DNA of 64,000 nucleotides from Aegilops tauschii subsp. strangulata (taxonomy: Eukaryota; Streptophyta; Magnoliopsida; Poales; Poaceae): assembly GCF_002575655.3 (NCBI RefSeq), contig NC_053039.3, forward strand, positions 224,149,622 to 224,213,621, in the 5' to 3' direction. Below the pieces are notes generated by a model. It worked only from the letters and a program-made list of their open reading frames with translations, searched no databases and had not been told where the DNA came from. The position numbers were made by a program, and so were the translations under genes. Of this stretch, positions 47,640-58,394 are shown piece after piece; position 1 is the first letter of the stretch, and each line of letters starts with the position of its first letter.

Positions 47640-48706
47640 GATCAAGTAAGATTCGAACCCTCTGGGTGAGGAGCACTCGGAGCCACCGATTCGTCATAGA
47701 CTTAAACTTCCAAAACCTCTCTATGTATTTCGGTCTGACCGATTCATTTCTTTCGGTCAAACCAAGTTCATTGAGTTGATCTAGGTTTCAATCTCGGTGC
47801 AACCGATTCGAATAATTTGGTCACACCGAGTTACAGTAACCGCTTGCGATTCTGCATCTTGGTGCCACCGAGTCGTTCCACTCGGTCACACCGACAGGGT
47901 CTGGATATATATACCCACGGGTCAAATTTTGGAAATTTCTCCGAAACCCTTCGCACGCGCATATCCAGCTCTGCCGACTCGAGGTCTCCGGATCATCTCC
48001 TCATCGCCAGCGACCCCCTGCAGCTCGTCTCCGCCGCCGTCAACGGAATCTTCGCCGCCATTGTCGCCGTAGCGAGTTCACCACCGAGTTAGGGTATGAA
48101 CTCGACCCCTGTGTGCAATATTTACCTCTGATTCCAGCACTTAGGTCAATGCCATGGTTCTTGCCACGTATAAGATTATTTTATCCAGCAAAAACTTCCT
48201 TTAGATCAGTTTTGGCTTGAAAATTTAGGGTTAGCTTTCTGCCGAACTCATCTCGGACCGACCGAGTTGTAGAAATCGGTTTCACCGATTTGGCCTAGGC
48301 CATTGCACTTGTGATTTTCGGTCTGACCGAAACTTATGAATCGGTGTAACCGAGTTCGATTCTCAGTGAAACCCTAGCAATCTCGGAGTCACCGAACTGT
48401 GTCTCGGTTTAACCGATTCCACTAGTTTAGACTCTAATATTGCTTTGGTGTCACTGAGTTCAACAAATCGGTAGCTGCGAAATGCTTTCTGCAGAAAACT
48501 AAAACTAATTTTTTGACTCAATTGTTTTGCAAAACCTCTGCACTTTGTGATGCTCATCCACTCTATCTCAACTATATCTATTCACAGGGTCAGCTTTCAG
48601 GTCAGTTTGCAGTTTTAGCCATGTCAGATCAAAGCGACAGCCAGAACAAGTCTGAGGAACAGGTTAACTTGAGTGAGGGCACTAGTCCCTCTGGCAGCTA
48701 TCAGTA
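47640..48706 (+). promoter_or_regulatory. Second promoter/leader/ORF unit inside family I element
   Basis: In order: an array of CGGT-NNN-ACCG dyads (47,700-47,900); a TATA-like TATATATA at 47,905-47,913; a GC-rich leader (47,950-48,095) followed by gtatgaactc, a possible 5' splice site; a second dyad array (48,250-48,475); a possible 3' splice site ctattcacag (48,588-48,597); then an ATG at 48,621 opening MSDQSDSQNKSEEQVNLSEG. The ORF is cut after about 30 codons by the insertion at 48,707. Splice sites and promoter activity are inferred from position and consensus only. Confidence 0.45.
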
Positions 48707-48713
48707 CAAAAAA

Positions 48714-48870
48714 AAATACACTTCCGTGATGATACGTGTTTGTCACAGTAGGTCGTGTTTTTTGTCATGCATGTACATCCATGACAAATTTATGACAGAA
48801 TCAAGATAGTCATACCTGTGCTGTCGTAGAAGTGTTCCATGACATTACCAAAATTATCATCACGGAAGTG
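48714..48870. repeat. ~150-bp palindromic (MITE-like or terminal) unit, CACTTCCGTGATGAT ends
   Basis: CACTTCCGTGATGAT at 48,720 is matched by its complement ATCATCACGGAAGTG ending near 48,868. The interior is rich in GTCATG/CATGAC words. It could be a complete small MITE or the end of a larger Mutator-like element extending right. TSDs are not clear. Confidence 0.6.
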
Positions 48871-50060
48871 TCCACTTCCATGAAGATAAATCGTGCGTCA
48901 CAGAAGTGCTTTCGTCAAGGGTGACCGACACGTGGCATCCACCGTAACGGAACGTCGTTAAGCTATCAGGTCGGGTTTTGGATCTGATAACCCGTTAACA
49001 GCCATGACCAATGGGGATTTTCCACGTGTAAAATCATCATTGGCTGGAGGAAACACGTGTCGGCTCATCGCTGGGACAGATGTCATCCACTCATTGGACA
49101 GAAGGCGCCTATGATACGTCGACACGTGGCACGGCCCAACAGTGGCCCATTCCTGTGAAAAGGCCGGCCCGTTTGACTTGGTCAAAAGCTGGCGGGCCGG
49201 CCCATGGAAAGCCTGTTAACGGCCTATTCGCATATAGCCCATTTACAGCCCGCTAACCCAAGGCCCGTTACGCCCTATTCGAATTAGGCCCAGTAGCGTC
49301 ATCTGGGCCATCCAATATGATTCCAGCCCATTTTCACTTCTGGCCCATGTATGGCCCATGACATCTTTCGGCCCATATGAGGCCCTATGTAACTCTTGGC
49401 CTATTAACGGCCCATGCTGAAACTGGCCCGTAATGAACAGTGTCTTACTTTACGCCCATTAACGGCCCGTGGTGAAACTGGCCCGTAATGAACAGTGTAT
49501 CACTTTATACCCATTAACGGCCCGTTATTCCGTTGGGCCGTTTCCAGCCCATGTTATCTTTCGGCCTTCTCAGAGCCCATTTATTCTTGGGCTATTTTTC
49601 AGCATTCGTTTACTTACGGCCCGTTACTGTCATTTTCTGCTTGTGGGCCAAATTCAGCCCGTCGTTACAGTCGGCCCGTTTGTGGTCCGTTAATACGTTG
49701 GGCCGTTTTCATAGCTTCATCAAATACGGCCTATTAACGATGACCCGTTATGGTCGGCCCATGAACGGACGATTCCAACTCTAGCCCGTTTACGGCCAGA
49801 ATGCGGCCTGTTTGGCCCATGTTTGGCCAATTGATCATACGACCCGTATAAGGCCCATTGATGGTACGGCCCATAGAAGGCCCATTGTTTCTACGGCCCG
49901 TAGAATGCCCATTGTTTCTACGGCCCGTAGAAGGCCCACTGTTTCTACGGCCCGTAGAAGGCCCACTGTTTCTACGGCCCGTAGGAGGCCCAGTGTCACT
50001 ACAGTAAATATTAGCCCATGGTTATTGTGGCCTAGTTTTAAAACATAGGTTATTGCAGCC
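48871..50060. repeat. GGCCC-rich subterminal-type repeat region
   Basis: From about 49,190 to 50,035 the sequence is dominated by GGCCCATTAACGGCCCGT-like words in one orientation. A ~60-bp tandem duplication (gaaactggcccgtaatgaac) starts near 49,416 and 49,478. This resembles subterminal regions of large Triticeae DNA transposons. The open frames here are products of the repeats and are not genes. Confidence 0.6.
49868..50002. repeat. Tandem repeat, 27-bp unit, five copies
   Basis: Units start at 49,868, 49,895, 49,922, 49,949 and 49,976, unit GGCCCGTAGAAGGCCCACTG then TTTCTAC with few changes. The exact 27-bp period keeps all frames open, giving artefactual repetitive peptides. Confidence 0.95.
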
Positions 50061-50318
50061 ACTAGCAAACCGCGGAAAAAGAATTGCAATGACTACAACC
50101 AAACAAATAAACAAGACAACAAGGAAATAAATAAGCAAGCAACTTACGCTAGGCTATCACGGCTATCACACATATTACATCCACTGGGCATCAAAGTTCG
50201 CCACCAGTGCAAATAAACGCGCCGACAAAAGAATATACAAAACTGAGAGCACTTCAGAAGGCACTAGGCTTGGCCACGTCGGGCCCCCAAACAGTTGAAG
50301 AAGCTGAGTAGACCTCAG

Positions 50319-51757
50319 TTATGTCAACGATAGATGCATCAACACTAGATTTAAGGCATGATGGTGCGCACGGCAGTCCTCTGACATCTTCATTGCATCT
50401 TTGACTTCAAGTCGGAGCTGAGCTGAAGCAAGCCTTTCCGCTTTAAGTTGAGACTGAAGAAGTCGAACTGATTGAGGCAGCGACTGCACAGAGGTTGTCT
50501 CACACCTGCCGGTGAGTAGCTTCAACTCACTGTCTTCATCAAGACAGGACCTTGGGGTCATCTCGCTGTCCTCAAGATGGTTTGGCTCACTATCTTCCCT
50601 AAAGTTCTGCCTGGCGTAAGAGATACGAGTCTAAAAGAGAAACAAGGAGACACGTAACAGGTTTCACAATTATATAAGCAAATAAATGGATCTGTTCTGC
50701 ATAAGGAACATGTTTTTACAACTACAATTTGAAACTGGTAGTTGTTGCAAACATCCAATCAGATGTAAACAGCAAAGCAAACAGCAGTGGAGGAAATGAT
50801 GCATATCCAAATCTATACTAGAACAAAGTTTGAAGGCTTGAGAAGGATGAACTTACATTACATGTTAACACGGGCTGGACAAAGCCCTTCTCCATGTTGA
50901 TGGAAGGATAATTCAATAAATTCCCCAAAGAAAATTCTTTATAAGCGTTGCCATTATTCTACATTTTGCAAAGAGTAAATATAGATCAAATAATATTGGA
51001 AGAAACAGAGGATAGTGAAGCTCAGGTGCAGACTGATGATACATAATCAAATAGCAATTAATTAAGTACAGCGTTACAAGGCAAAAGGGAGAGAGGTACT
51101 GACAAGAGCAATGCAGAGCCCATTATTGTTTTGAGATCGTATGATCCTTTGAGCAAGGAGATTCATCTGAAATTAGTTTTCATACAAAAGAGAAGGTAAG
51201 GCACAAGCAGAAATTTAGGAGTTCAAATTCTGAATTGATATCATAGACAGTACCTGACGCTGGGCTCTCAGCAGTTCTAATAGGGGTTTGGCCACTGGAG
51301 TAGGGGTAAAGTGTGGTACAGTTGGGCCTGTGTTTTCTATGGCTGCTGATCTATCTGATTTAACATGTATCACTACCTTTTCCAAATACCTAGTTTGTAC
51401 TCCTTGAGGATCTGCACTCACCCTCTTCCTTTTGGACATCTATTACGAAAGAACAACATTTGACTGGAAAAACATAGTGTGACGACACATGGAATAGGTA
51501 CAGAAAATGGATAGGTATGGCATATACTCATATATGATGCTTAAACTAAGCAGATGGTGTAACAAAGTAGAAGTAATGCAAGAGGTCAGATGCAAAATAT
51601 GTGCGACCAATACAACTTTGCAAAGTTAGAGCAAGCACCTTGATGGGTGAATAAGATAGGCCATCCTCCACCATGCCAAGTTTGTTAGCCAGTGGATCAT
51701 TCCGCAATATTCCTCTCGTGCGCCCATTCTCATATTCATTTTGATAATGTTCAATAT
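50319..51757 (-). CDS. Hypothetical multi-exon gene A inside a DNA-transposon-like region (five 3' exons)
   Basis: Five exons read on the minus strand with GT-AG introns: 51,757-51,639, 51,439-51,254, 51,166-51,104, 50,958-50,857 and 50,630-50,319 (stop). All four internal junctions are phase 0 and the joined frame has no stop, giving about 260 residues. Exon peptides include RTRGILRNDPLANKLGMVED, MSKRKRVSADPQGVQTRYLE, NNGNAYKEFSLGNLLNYPS, and a C-terminal predicted coiled coil (LLQSQLKAERLASAQLRLEV). The KRKR motif could be a nuclear localisation signal. The first listed exon enters in phase 1, so at least one 5' exon is missing; 53,254-53,609 is a candidate. I do not recognise the family. 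It may be a captured host gene or a transposon accessory gene. Confidence 0.5.
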
Positions 51758-51849
51758 CTGACATGCATGAAAACATAAAAACAAGTGAGATTTTCTTTGT
51801 AATGCAGAAGTGATTCTAATCCAATACCGCCTCCCTGTAAACCCCTTTG

Positions 51850-52190
51850 TGCTACCTCCGCAATTCTTTTAAAAGATGCCATGCATGCTGTAATCTGTTG
51901 TGTGCATTAATATAATGTGGCCTACTACTCAAAATATGAGAGCTCCATAAGTGATGACACTTCGCAGATGATAGCTTCAACATATAGTAAAGAAGAACAA
52001 GTCGACCTGACCTGACAGATTCAAAATGTACTAAGGGAGAACAACTCGACCTGACCAGTCGACCGCAAGAGAAGAGTATCATCTTAAAGAAGAGCAGAAG
52101 AGCAAGCAGATTGAAGATATTACAAGTCTTTCAATACAATGTCGGTTGGCCACCCATGATGAACCAGAGCGCACAGAGAAATACTATTCT
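51850..52190. other. Intron-like AT-rich sequence, nothing recognised
   Basis: Between the candidate first exon and exon 51,757-51,639. A short near-duplication (gacctgacctgacag / ctcgacctgaccagtcgacc) occurs at 52,000-52,065. Confidence 0.3.
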
Positions 52191-52196
52191 TTCCGG

Positions 52197-53170
52197 TCTC
52201 TCCATATGTGGCTCACATGCATTTCGAAACTAAAGTAGGAACATTTAGCTAACCAATTAAACATCTCTCAGTTTTACTAATATCAGCAATAATATCATAT
52301 ATGAATTTGTACAACTAAGCTTGTTTAGCTCGATGGGTGGAGTAGTGCTATTACGACACGAACCACGTAGGCTGATTATGGTCATCATAAAATGGGGAAA
52401 ACATAAGCATAATGAGTACAGTGTTGACCGTGGCAGTGGGATGGCAGATCTAAAGCTGCAAACCGCGCAAAGGGTAGTTAGCAACCAATGTTTGCTTTGA
52501 AATAACAACTAAGATTTGGTATGGACAAGAAAGTACGGTCAACAAGTGACAAAGAAATGCAATTATGCTGTCTCTCTATATGTCGCGACATGCATTTGGA
52601 AACTCAAGTGGGACCTTTAGCTAACCAATTAAATGTGTCGGTTAACTAATATCAGTATCATATCACAATCATATTTGAACAACTAAGCTTTCGAATTCTG
52701 AGTGTTGTGTTGTTTAGCTTGAAGGGTGGAGTAATGCGAGTACGACAGAAAGCACCTACGCAAATCATAGTAGAGTAGATAAAAGGGGAAAACACTAAGC
52801 ATCAAGAGAAAAATCAGGAAAGTGGAACTAGCTGGACCAGTGGGTGGCGCACATGCTTTTCGAAACGAATATAGGAACATTAGGTGACCAATTAAACATT
52901 CTCTGTTTTAGTGATATGAGCATCATATTAGATTCGTATTTCAACACGTAAGCTTTGGGTTGAGGTCTTGAGGAGCAGTGCTAGCACGACACGAAGCACC
53001 TACGATGATGGTAGTGAATATAAAGGGGGGGACCATAAGCTTTACAAGTATAGTGCACGTGCCATGGCGGATCTGAAGGTGCAAACCGGACAAAGCTACT
53101 TCGCAACCAATGTTTGCTTTCAACTAGCCACTACGATTTGGTACGGACAAGAAAAGTACAGTAAACAAAT
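52197..53170. repeat. Three diverged tandem copies of a ~270-375 bp unit
   Basis: Copies begin near 52,197, 52,571 and 52,843. Each carries, in order, an ACATGCATTTCGAAAC-like word, a TTAGCTAACCAATTAAA word, a GGAGTAGTGCTA...ACGACACGA word, GGGGAAAACA, and (copies 1 and 3) CAACCAATGTTTGCTTT. Divergence is substantial, so the duplication is old. They lie in the presumed first intron of gene A. Confidence 0.75.
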
Positions 53171-53253
53171 TACGATCTATTTTCCGGGTGAGATCAATAA
53201 CTTAAGCACATATGGAAGAGTACCACCTCTCTTGCGACGCCGTGTAGGCCTAT

Positions 53254-53609
53254 GCTAATACATTGAGGGTGCTGCGGGTGCGATGGCTGTCGGCGGCGGG
53301 GAAGAAGACTTTAGACGGCAGACGGCCGGGTCGGGGGATATATCCTGTTGCCGTGGACGAGGCGGTCGTAGGAGCGGCAACGGCAAGGTGGACGACGGCG
53401 CCGATGAAGCGAGAGGAGGCGATGAAAGGATCCTGGTCCAGTGCCGTGGATGAGAGATGTCCATCTCTTGCAGTGGACGACGGGGTAGGGGTACCGGCTC
53501 CGGCAAGGTGGAGGATGGGGTGGCGGGCGGAGGAGGCTGGCTGCAGTGCGGAGGTTGTCGTGCCGCCGACGGTGTATGAATGGGGAAATGGAGGGGAGGG
53601 GGATCTCAA
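53254..53609 (-). CDS. Candidate proline-rich first exon of gene A
   Basis: GC-rich block open in two minus-strand frames (starts at 53,609 and 53,506), Pro/Ser/Ala-rich, ending near a possible donor (AAT|GTATTA). Joining to 51,757 requires phase 1, which neither long frame gives. The third frame (PRRRQPSHPQHPQ) has the right phase but is short. A similar RRRQPSQTQPQ segment occurs in gene B exon 56,471-56,315, supporting common ancestry. Assignment is therefore uncertain. Confidence 0.3.
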
Positions 53610-53639
53610 ACTTTGGGACGCGCTTCTCTGAAATGGGGG

Positions 53640-54250
53640 AAAGTTACGAACTTATCCCCCGTTTAAAGTTTCAGACATCGCGTCGGTTGGGGATAGGACG
53701 GTAATCTCGCATCTCCCAAATATTTGCCGGTAACTATTTCGGGCGAGGAGAGGGTGTTTTGCCGCCCACGGTTGGCGCCCACGGTGTATGAACGGGGCTG
53801 ACAGGTAGGGCGGTTGTGTCACGTCTGATGGAAGTTACACATCTGCCCCTATTTAAAATATTAGCCTACATCGATTTCGGACGAGGAGAGTTTGTTTTGC
53901 CGCCCACCGTGTATGAATGGGGAAATGGAGGAATAGACACATATCTTTCGGACGAGCTTGAATCAAATGTGTTTTGCCGCCCACGTTTGGCGCCCACCGT
54001 GTCTGAATGGACTCAGAGGCCGTCGTGTCACATCTGATTGAAGTTACTAGTCTACCCCTATCGACAGCAGTGTAAATCCGGTCGATAAGGATGTCAAGTG
54101 TCAGGGGTAGACAGTAATTCCCATCTCGCAAACACTTGCTTCGGGCAGCCCACAAATTATAGTGGGTGTTTAGCCGCTTCGTTCAAAACTTGGGAGAATT
54201 AGCATTCACGTTTGCCCTGGGACCTGGCAAACTAAATTCAAATCCAATTT
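53640..54250. repeat. Promoter-like region with repeated ACCGTGTATGAATGG-type words
   Basis: The word cccac(c/g)gtgtatgaatgggg occurs near 53,567, 53,780, 53,906 and 53,995 (variant). Each is preceded or followed by TTTTGCCGCCCAC and by ACATCTG...GAAGTTAC. It looks like a short tandemly duplicated upstream region, about 100-220 bp apart. Confidence 0.6.
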
Positions 54251-54557
54251 TTATTCGATTACGAATATCCACAGATAATTATACGTTTTGTTATTTATTT
54301 GTTCAAAACCACAACAAAGATTTATTCCACCTTTATATATGATTATGATTTAGAAATGTCGTGATCTTCGAATTCAGTAGGTTGGATACACTCTGAGTCA
54401 AACAGTTATTTCATCCAATACAATATGCTCACACGAAAAACAGTTCACCTTATGTCAATCATACAGTTATTAACACATGGACAACATAGGGGGTCTTGCA
54501 ACATAATCCACTCAGAGACATGACACAACATGCAAGTACAATAATCTAATGACAATT
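54250..54557. other. AT-rich spacer, nothing recognised
   Basis: Low GC, no reading frame and no repeat seen. It separates the upstream region of gene A from the last exon of gene B. Confidence 0.3.
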
Positions 54558-54911
54558 TCAACTGGTATCTAAAGAAGAACCAGGATTACCTTGGGCTTCA
54601 GATAGCAGAAACAGCAGAACCTCCTCCGTCTTCAAATGCAACATTCTTACTTCCTCCAATTCTTGGGTTGCTTGCATAATGCGTGCCGCTAATTCCGTAA
54701 TTTCCAGCCTCAAGATAAAGATAACCTCATTCATGGCAGCCACACCATCTCTTTCTGCCTCTAGTAGAGCCTCAAGCACTATAATATCTGTGCTCAGACT
54801 GCTCTCCGGCGGTGTTGCCTCTAAACTGCTACCATCTGGTAACATGGATGGCGCACTGCTTCCACAAATAGATTCTGGGGTTGTACATTGTGTCCTAGTG
54901 TGAACGGCATC
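54558..54911 (-). CDS. Last exon of hypothetical gene B, coiled-coil protein
   Basis: Acceptor CCTTTCAG just before 54,911; the frame is open for 117 codons to a stop at 54,558. The N-terminal part is Ser/Thr/Pro-rich (TTPESICGSSAPSMLPDGSS). The C-terminal part is a strong heptad-like helix (LEALLEAERDGVAAMNEVIF, LEITELAARIMQATQELEEV). The layout, a Ser-rich lead then a terminal coiled coil, resembles the last exon of gene A at 50,319-50,630, so the two may be diverged duplicates. Function unknown. Confidence 0.45.
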   Translation of the reverse strand, partial: DAVHTRTQCTTPESICGSSAPSMLPDGSSLEATPPESSLSTDIIVLEALLEAERDGVAAMNEVIFILRLEITELAARIMQATQELEEVRMLHLKTEEVLLFLLSEAQGNPGSSLDTS

Positions 54912-56314
54912 CTGAAAGGTTTCCGCTGGACATCAGTAAGAGATAGTTATCGTATGATCCAGGCAGTAAGCTTACATGGTAAACGACGGATGAATTATTG
55001 CCGAGCATGGCAAACTATATTTAAATGGTTCGAAGCAGCATCAGCCGAAAAGAAATTAAAATGGTAAGATGAAACTAGGGATGTAAGTGGCAAATAAACG
55101 ACATCTGCCAGTCCCATCTAGTTAGTTTTTGCTACCTCCCTAGTTCATTTTCCTCAAAAAACAAAAACTCTTTTGAACTATCATACCACTAGTGGACTTT
55201 AATCGGGATTAAACGGGACCCAATTGACATCCCTAGTTGAAAGGGAGTGTACAACCGCTATATTTAAGTTGCCAAGGCATCTAAGCAGTTGAAATAATAT
55301 GAGAAAGCACTTAACAGTGTGGCCTCATATAAACTACGAAGACAGTCTTGTGATGAAGTTGAGAGGAAAAGTTAAGGACTCAAATGAAATAGGCATGCAT
55401 TTCTTTACGATAGTACAGCAGGCACTGCTGACATATTGGCCAACTCAGGTATAGCATAACAACAAATAAGCATTCGAATCAAGCAATACAGCAAAGCAGA
55501 CAACTGAACTATTTGTAATTCGGTAGGATTACACGTTGAGGGCACAAGCCAAGAAAGCAGCCCACTCGCATTACATCTCACATGTACTAAAACACATTGG
55601 CTTACCATATGTTGCTGTGAAGCCTAGCTGCTGTTGCAATGTTCTTTGAAGATATCGTCAGCATCCCGTGGTTGCAAATCTAGTTGTTGTAGTTTATTCT
55701 GCACCATCTATTTAGGTAAAATTAATTTTAATCGCATGCACTGGTCCGAATTGATCATCAATGGTTCATCTAAACTAATGAAAGAAGGGTGTGTGCATAC
55801 ACGACAATATATCTGCTTCCCTCTATTTTTATGCTTGTTTGAGGTGCCAGCCCCAAAAGAACAAATATTTTGCTTGATGGGGTAGGCAGCTCCATAATTA
55901 ATAGAAGCATCAAATTAGTCATGCAACTTGGGAAGATCAAGAACACACAAACAAGTAATGAACAGAGGCTCGGAGCAGTGATGTAATAGCTAGCATCAGA
56001 AAATGTAGGGTAAAATGAACAAAAAGCAGCGGAACCACATGCTAGTTTGCTGATGTGTAATTAAGCATAGAGAACATTAAGCAGTCTGATGGAACCAACA
56101 GGTGGCATCAGAACAAAACTAAAGCATATTAACTATATGTGCACTAGTATGTAATTTAGCACATGTAACATGTTCACTGCCAGAAGTATGGCCCTACAGG
56201 TGCAAGCAGAATAACGCGTCTCATGAAAAACTGAATGATGCCCTGAAGAAATTCAAAGGTGCGGTGCTTATGCTAGGAAAGTGAACGTAGGCGCCGGCCG
56301 TTGGATAATAGTAC
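54912..56314 (-). other. Intron-like region of gene B
   Basis: Mostly AT-rich. A short exon-like segment near 55,625-55,700 (minus strand, MVQNKLQQLDLQPRDADDIF) looks coding but runs into TAG. It may be a decayed exon. Nothing else recognised. Confidence 0.3.
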
Positions 56315-57001
56315 CTGATTCTCGGCGGCGTATGGGTATCGTTGTCATACTTGATAGCTAAGGATCGTCGATGGTGCTCGTGTTGCGGTTGAGTTTGGGA
56401 CGGCTGTCGCCGTCGCTGAAGCGGCTCCGGTGCTACGGTTGCGGCGCCTATCGACATACAAGAAATCTCATCTATGGTAAGTAAACAGTTGCACGATAAA
56501 GAGAAAAACCGAAGGAGTACAAATCGAAATAACCTGATGAGGCTGCGGCGTCGGTAAAGCAGGGCCGGTGGAGTTGAATATGGCATCCGTGGAGTGGGTC
56601 CGGTGCAGTGGACGAAGGCTTCGGCGGGCGCGTTGTACAGAGCTTTCGGTGAGGCGGATCAGTTGCGGCGGACGAGGGCTTGTATGAAGGGCCAGCGAAG
56701 GGGCGGACGAGGGAGTCAGTGAAGGGCCTACGCTGTGGTGGACGAGGGCGCCGGTTAAGCAGATCCGGTGCGGTGGACCATGATGGCGGTCAAGGAGATC
56801 TGGAGCGGTGGACAAGCCAGTCGCTGAAGCGGCTCCGGTGAAGTGGTGAGTTGGCAGTTGGGGGTTCCAAGGTGCGGAAGGTAGATCCGGCGGGGTGTGA
56901 GGTCCACCGCTGCGGCGGAGGACTAGATTCGGCGGCTTGCCGTGGTTGGGGGGGTCGGGGAGGGGAAGGGGAGGGGCTCTAGGGAAGAATGTTGGGGGCA
57001 A
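56315..57001 (-). pseudogene. First two exons of hypothetical gene B, frame not consistent
   Basis: Exon 1 candidate 57,001-56,534 is Pro-rich and built of repeated modules (…STAPDLL…, …STAPDPLH…). Its donor is CATCAG|GTTATT. Exon 2 candidate 56,471-56,315 has acceptor CCATAG and donor ATCAG|GTACTA, and encodes EISCMSIGAATVAPEPLQRR. Exon 2 needs phase 1. Exon 1 read from its ATG gives phase 0, while the frame giving phase 1 (…CFTDAAASS) has an upstream TGA and no start. Either an indel has broken the gene or the start lies elsewhere. Confidence 0.35.
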
Positions 57002-57700
57002 AGAGGGGAAAACAATGGAGTTACCAAAGCAACCCTTTTCCGTTCATGTGGCAGGGGTAAAACAGGAATATCGCAGGGCTAAACTTTCGGGCGCGTGATA
57101 TTTCGATGTGAGCGGGAAGTTTGAAAGCTTTTGGCGCCTAAAATTATAAGTATTCTGCTCTCGTACAGCCAACTATGATATCATGGCCGACAATTTGTTT
57201 GTTTTGCACGCAAAAAAGGTGCAAGTTTTGAAAATCAATGTCTCCAACTCGAAACTTAGATTGTCCATTCAATTCAAATATGGATCATTGAGCTACTACA
57301 AGCAAATACCGTCATACAGTCCGATTCAAATGAAATTCCAAATGTGTTTATCCTAAATATGATGACAAAAGCAAAAATGTGTATGTGTATGAATAAAGTG
57401 GATGATTATAAAGTTTGAACATGCCCGTATGTGTATATCTCTAGGTTTGATATATGAATTTGAAATCACGAAATCCTGGCTTAAAAAATGTACCTCCGTT
57501 CAAATGAATTACAAAAGCTAATGATGGAGTCGAATTCCAAAATTCCAATCTTAGGTTTGTAATTCTGGTACATCAAGGTATATCACGCATGTTCAAAAGT
57601 ATCATTATCTCATAGTACAAACTGTGAAACAAATTGATCAACCATGAGTGCACAATATCTCAATTACGCTAAAGTCCCTCAAATATAGACACCTCACTCT
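57002..57700. other. AT-rich sequence upstream of gene B, nothing recognised
   Basis: No reading frame, repeat or terminus was identified. Short words shared with the upstream region of gene A (tttggcgcc, aaattata) occur at 57,128-57,150. Confidence 0.3.
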
Positions 57701-57704
57701 TTAT

Positions 57705-58348
57705 CTGAAGTAAACCGCCCCCCCACCACCACACACACACACACACACTTAGAGAAGTCGTTCTCTCCCCCAAACACCAACACACGAGCACATTAACACC
57801 CCTCTCTATTGTAAAGTCCGGACCCCAACATAGGTCTCTGTCACTTTGTCTCTCGGAGTCTCGGACATGCACACATCTCTTCCCTCACTCTCTAGGTCTC
57901 CCGCTATCTCTCTTACCCAAGCACATGCACTATGTAGAGTGTATATTTCCCATACACACAAAACGTCACCCCCAAACGTCTATCTCCCTAGTTATGTGGT
58001 TCTCGCGCACTCACCTCACACACCACCCCCACTGCAAACAAGCACACTTTGTCTCCTTGTGCACCACTCTCCTCTTTCTATCTCTCCCACATGCGGACCC
58101 GCCCCAGCTCCTTCCTTGTATACATATATGTCGTGACTCTTTGCATAGCTCCCTAATGTATAATCGTTCTCGATTTCGCACATTGTTCTCTACACCATCT
58201 ATTCTAGATCTCTCATCAAGTCCCTATCACACACACGATGACTCTCTTCCCTTGTGTCTCCGTTCATAGGCCAATTTCGGACAACATCAACATTGTCTCC
58301 CTATCTATACGCCATTTATGGACACAAACGACCCCTCTCGCCCCTCTC

Positions 58349-58394
<46 letters not shown>

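Noticed and set aside
49469..50089. Repetitive peptides such as STARRRPTVSTARRRP
   Set aside because: Translation of a 27-bp tandem repeat. The period is divisible by 3, so frames stay open without selection.
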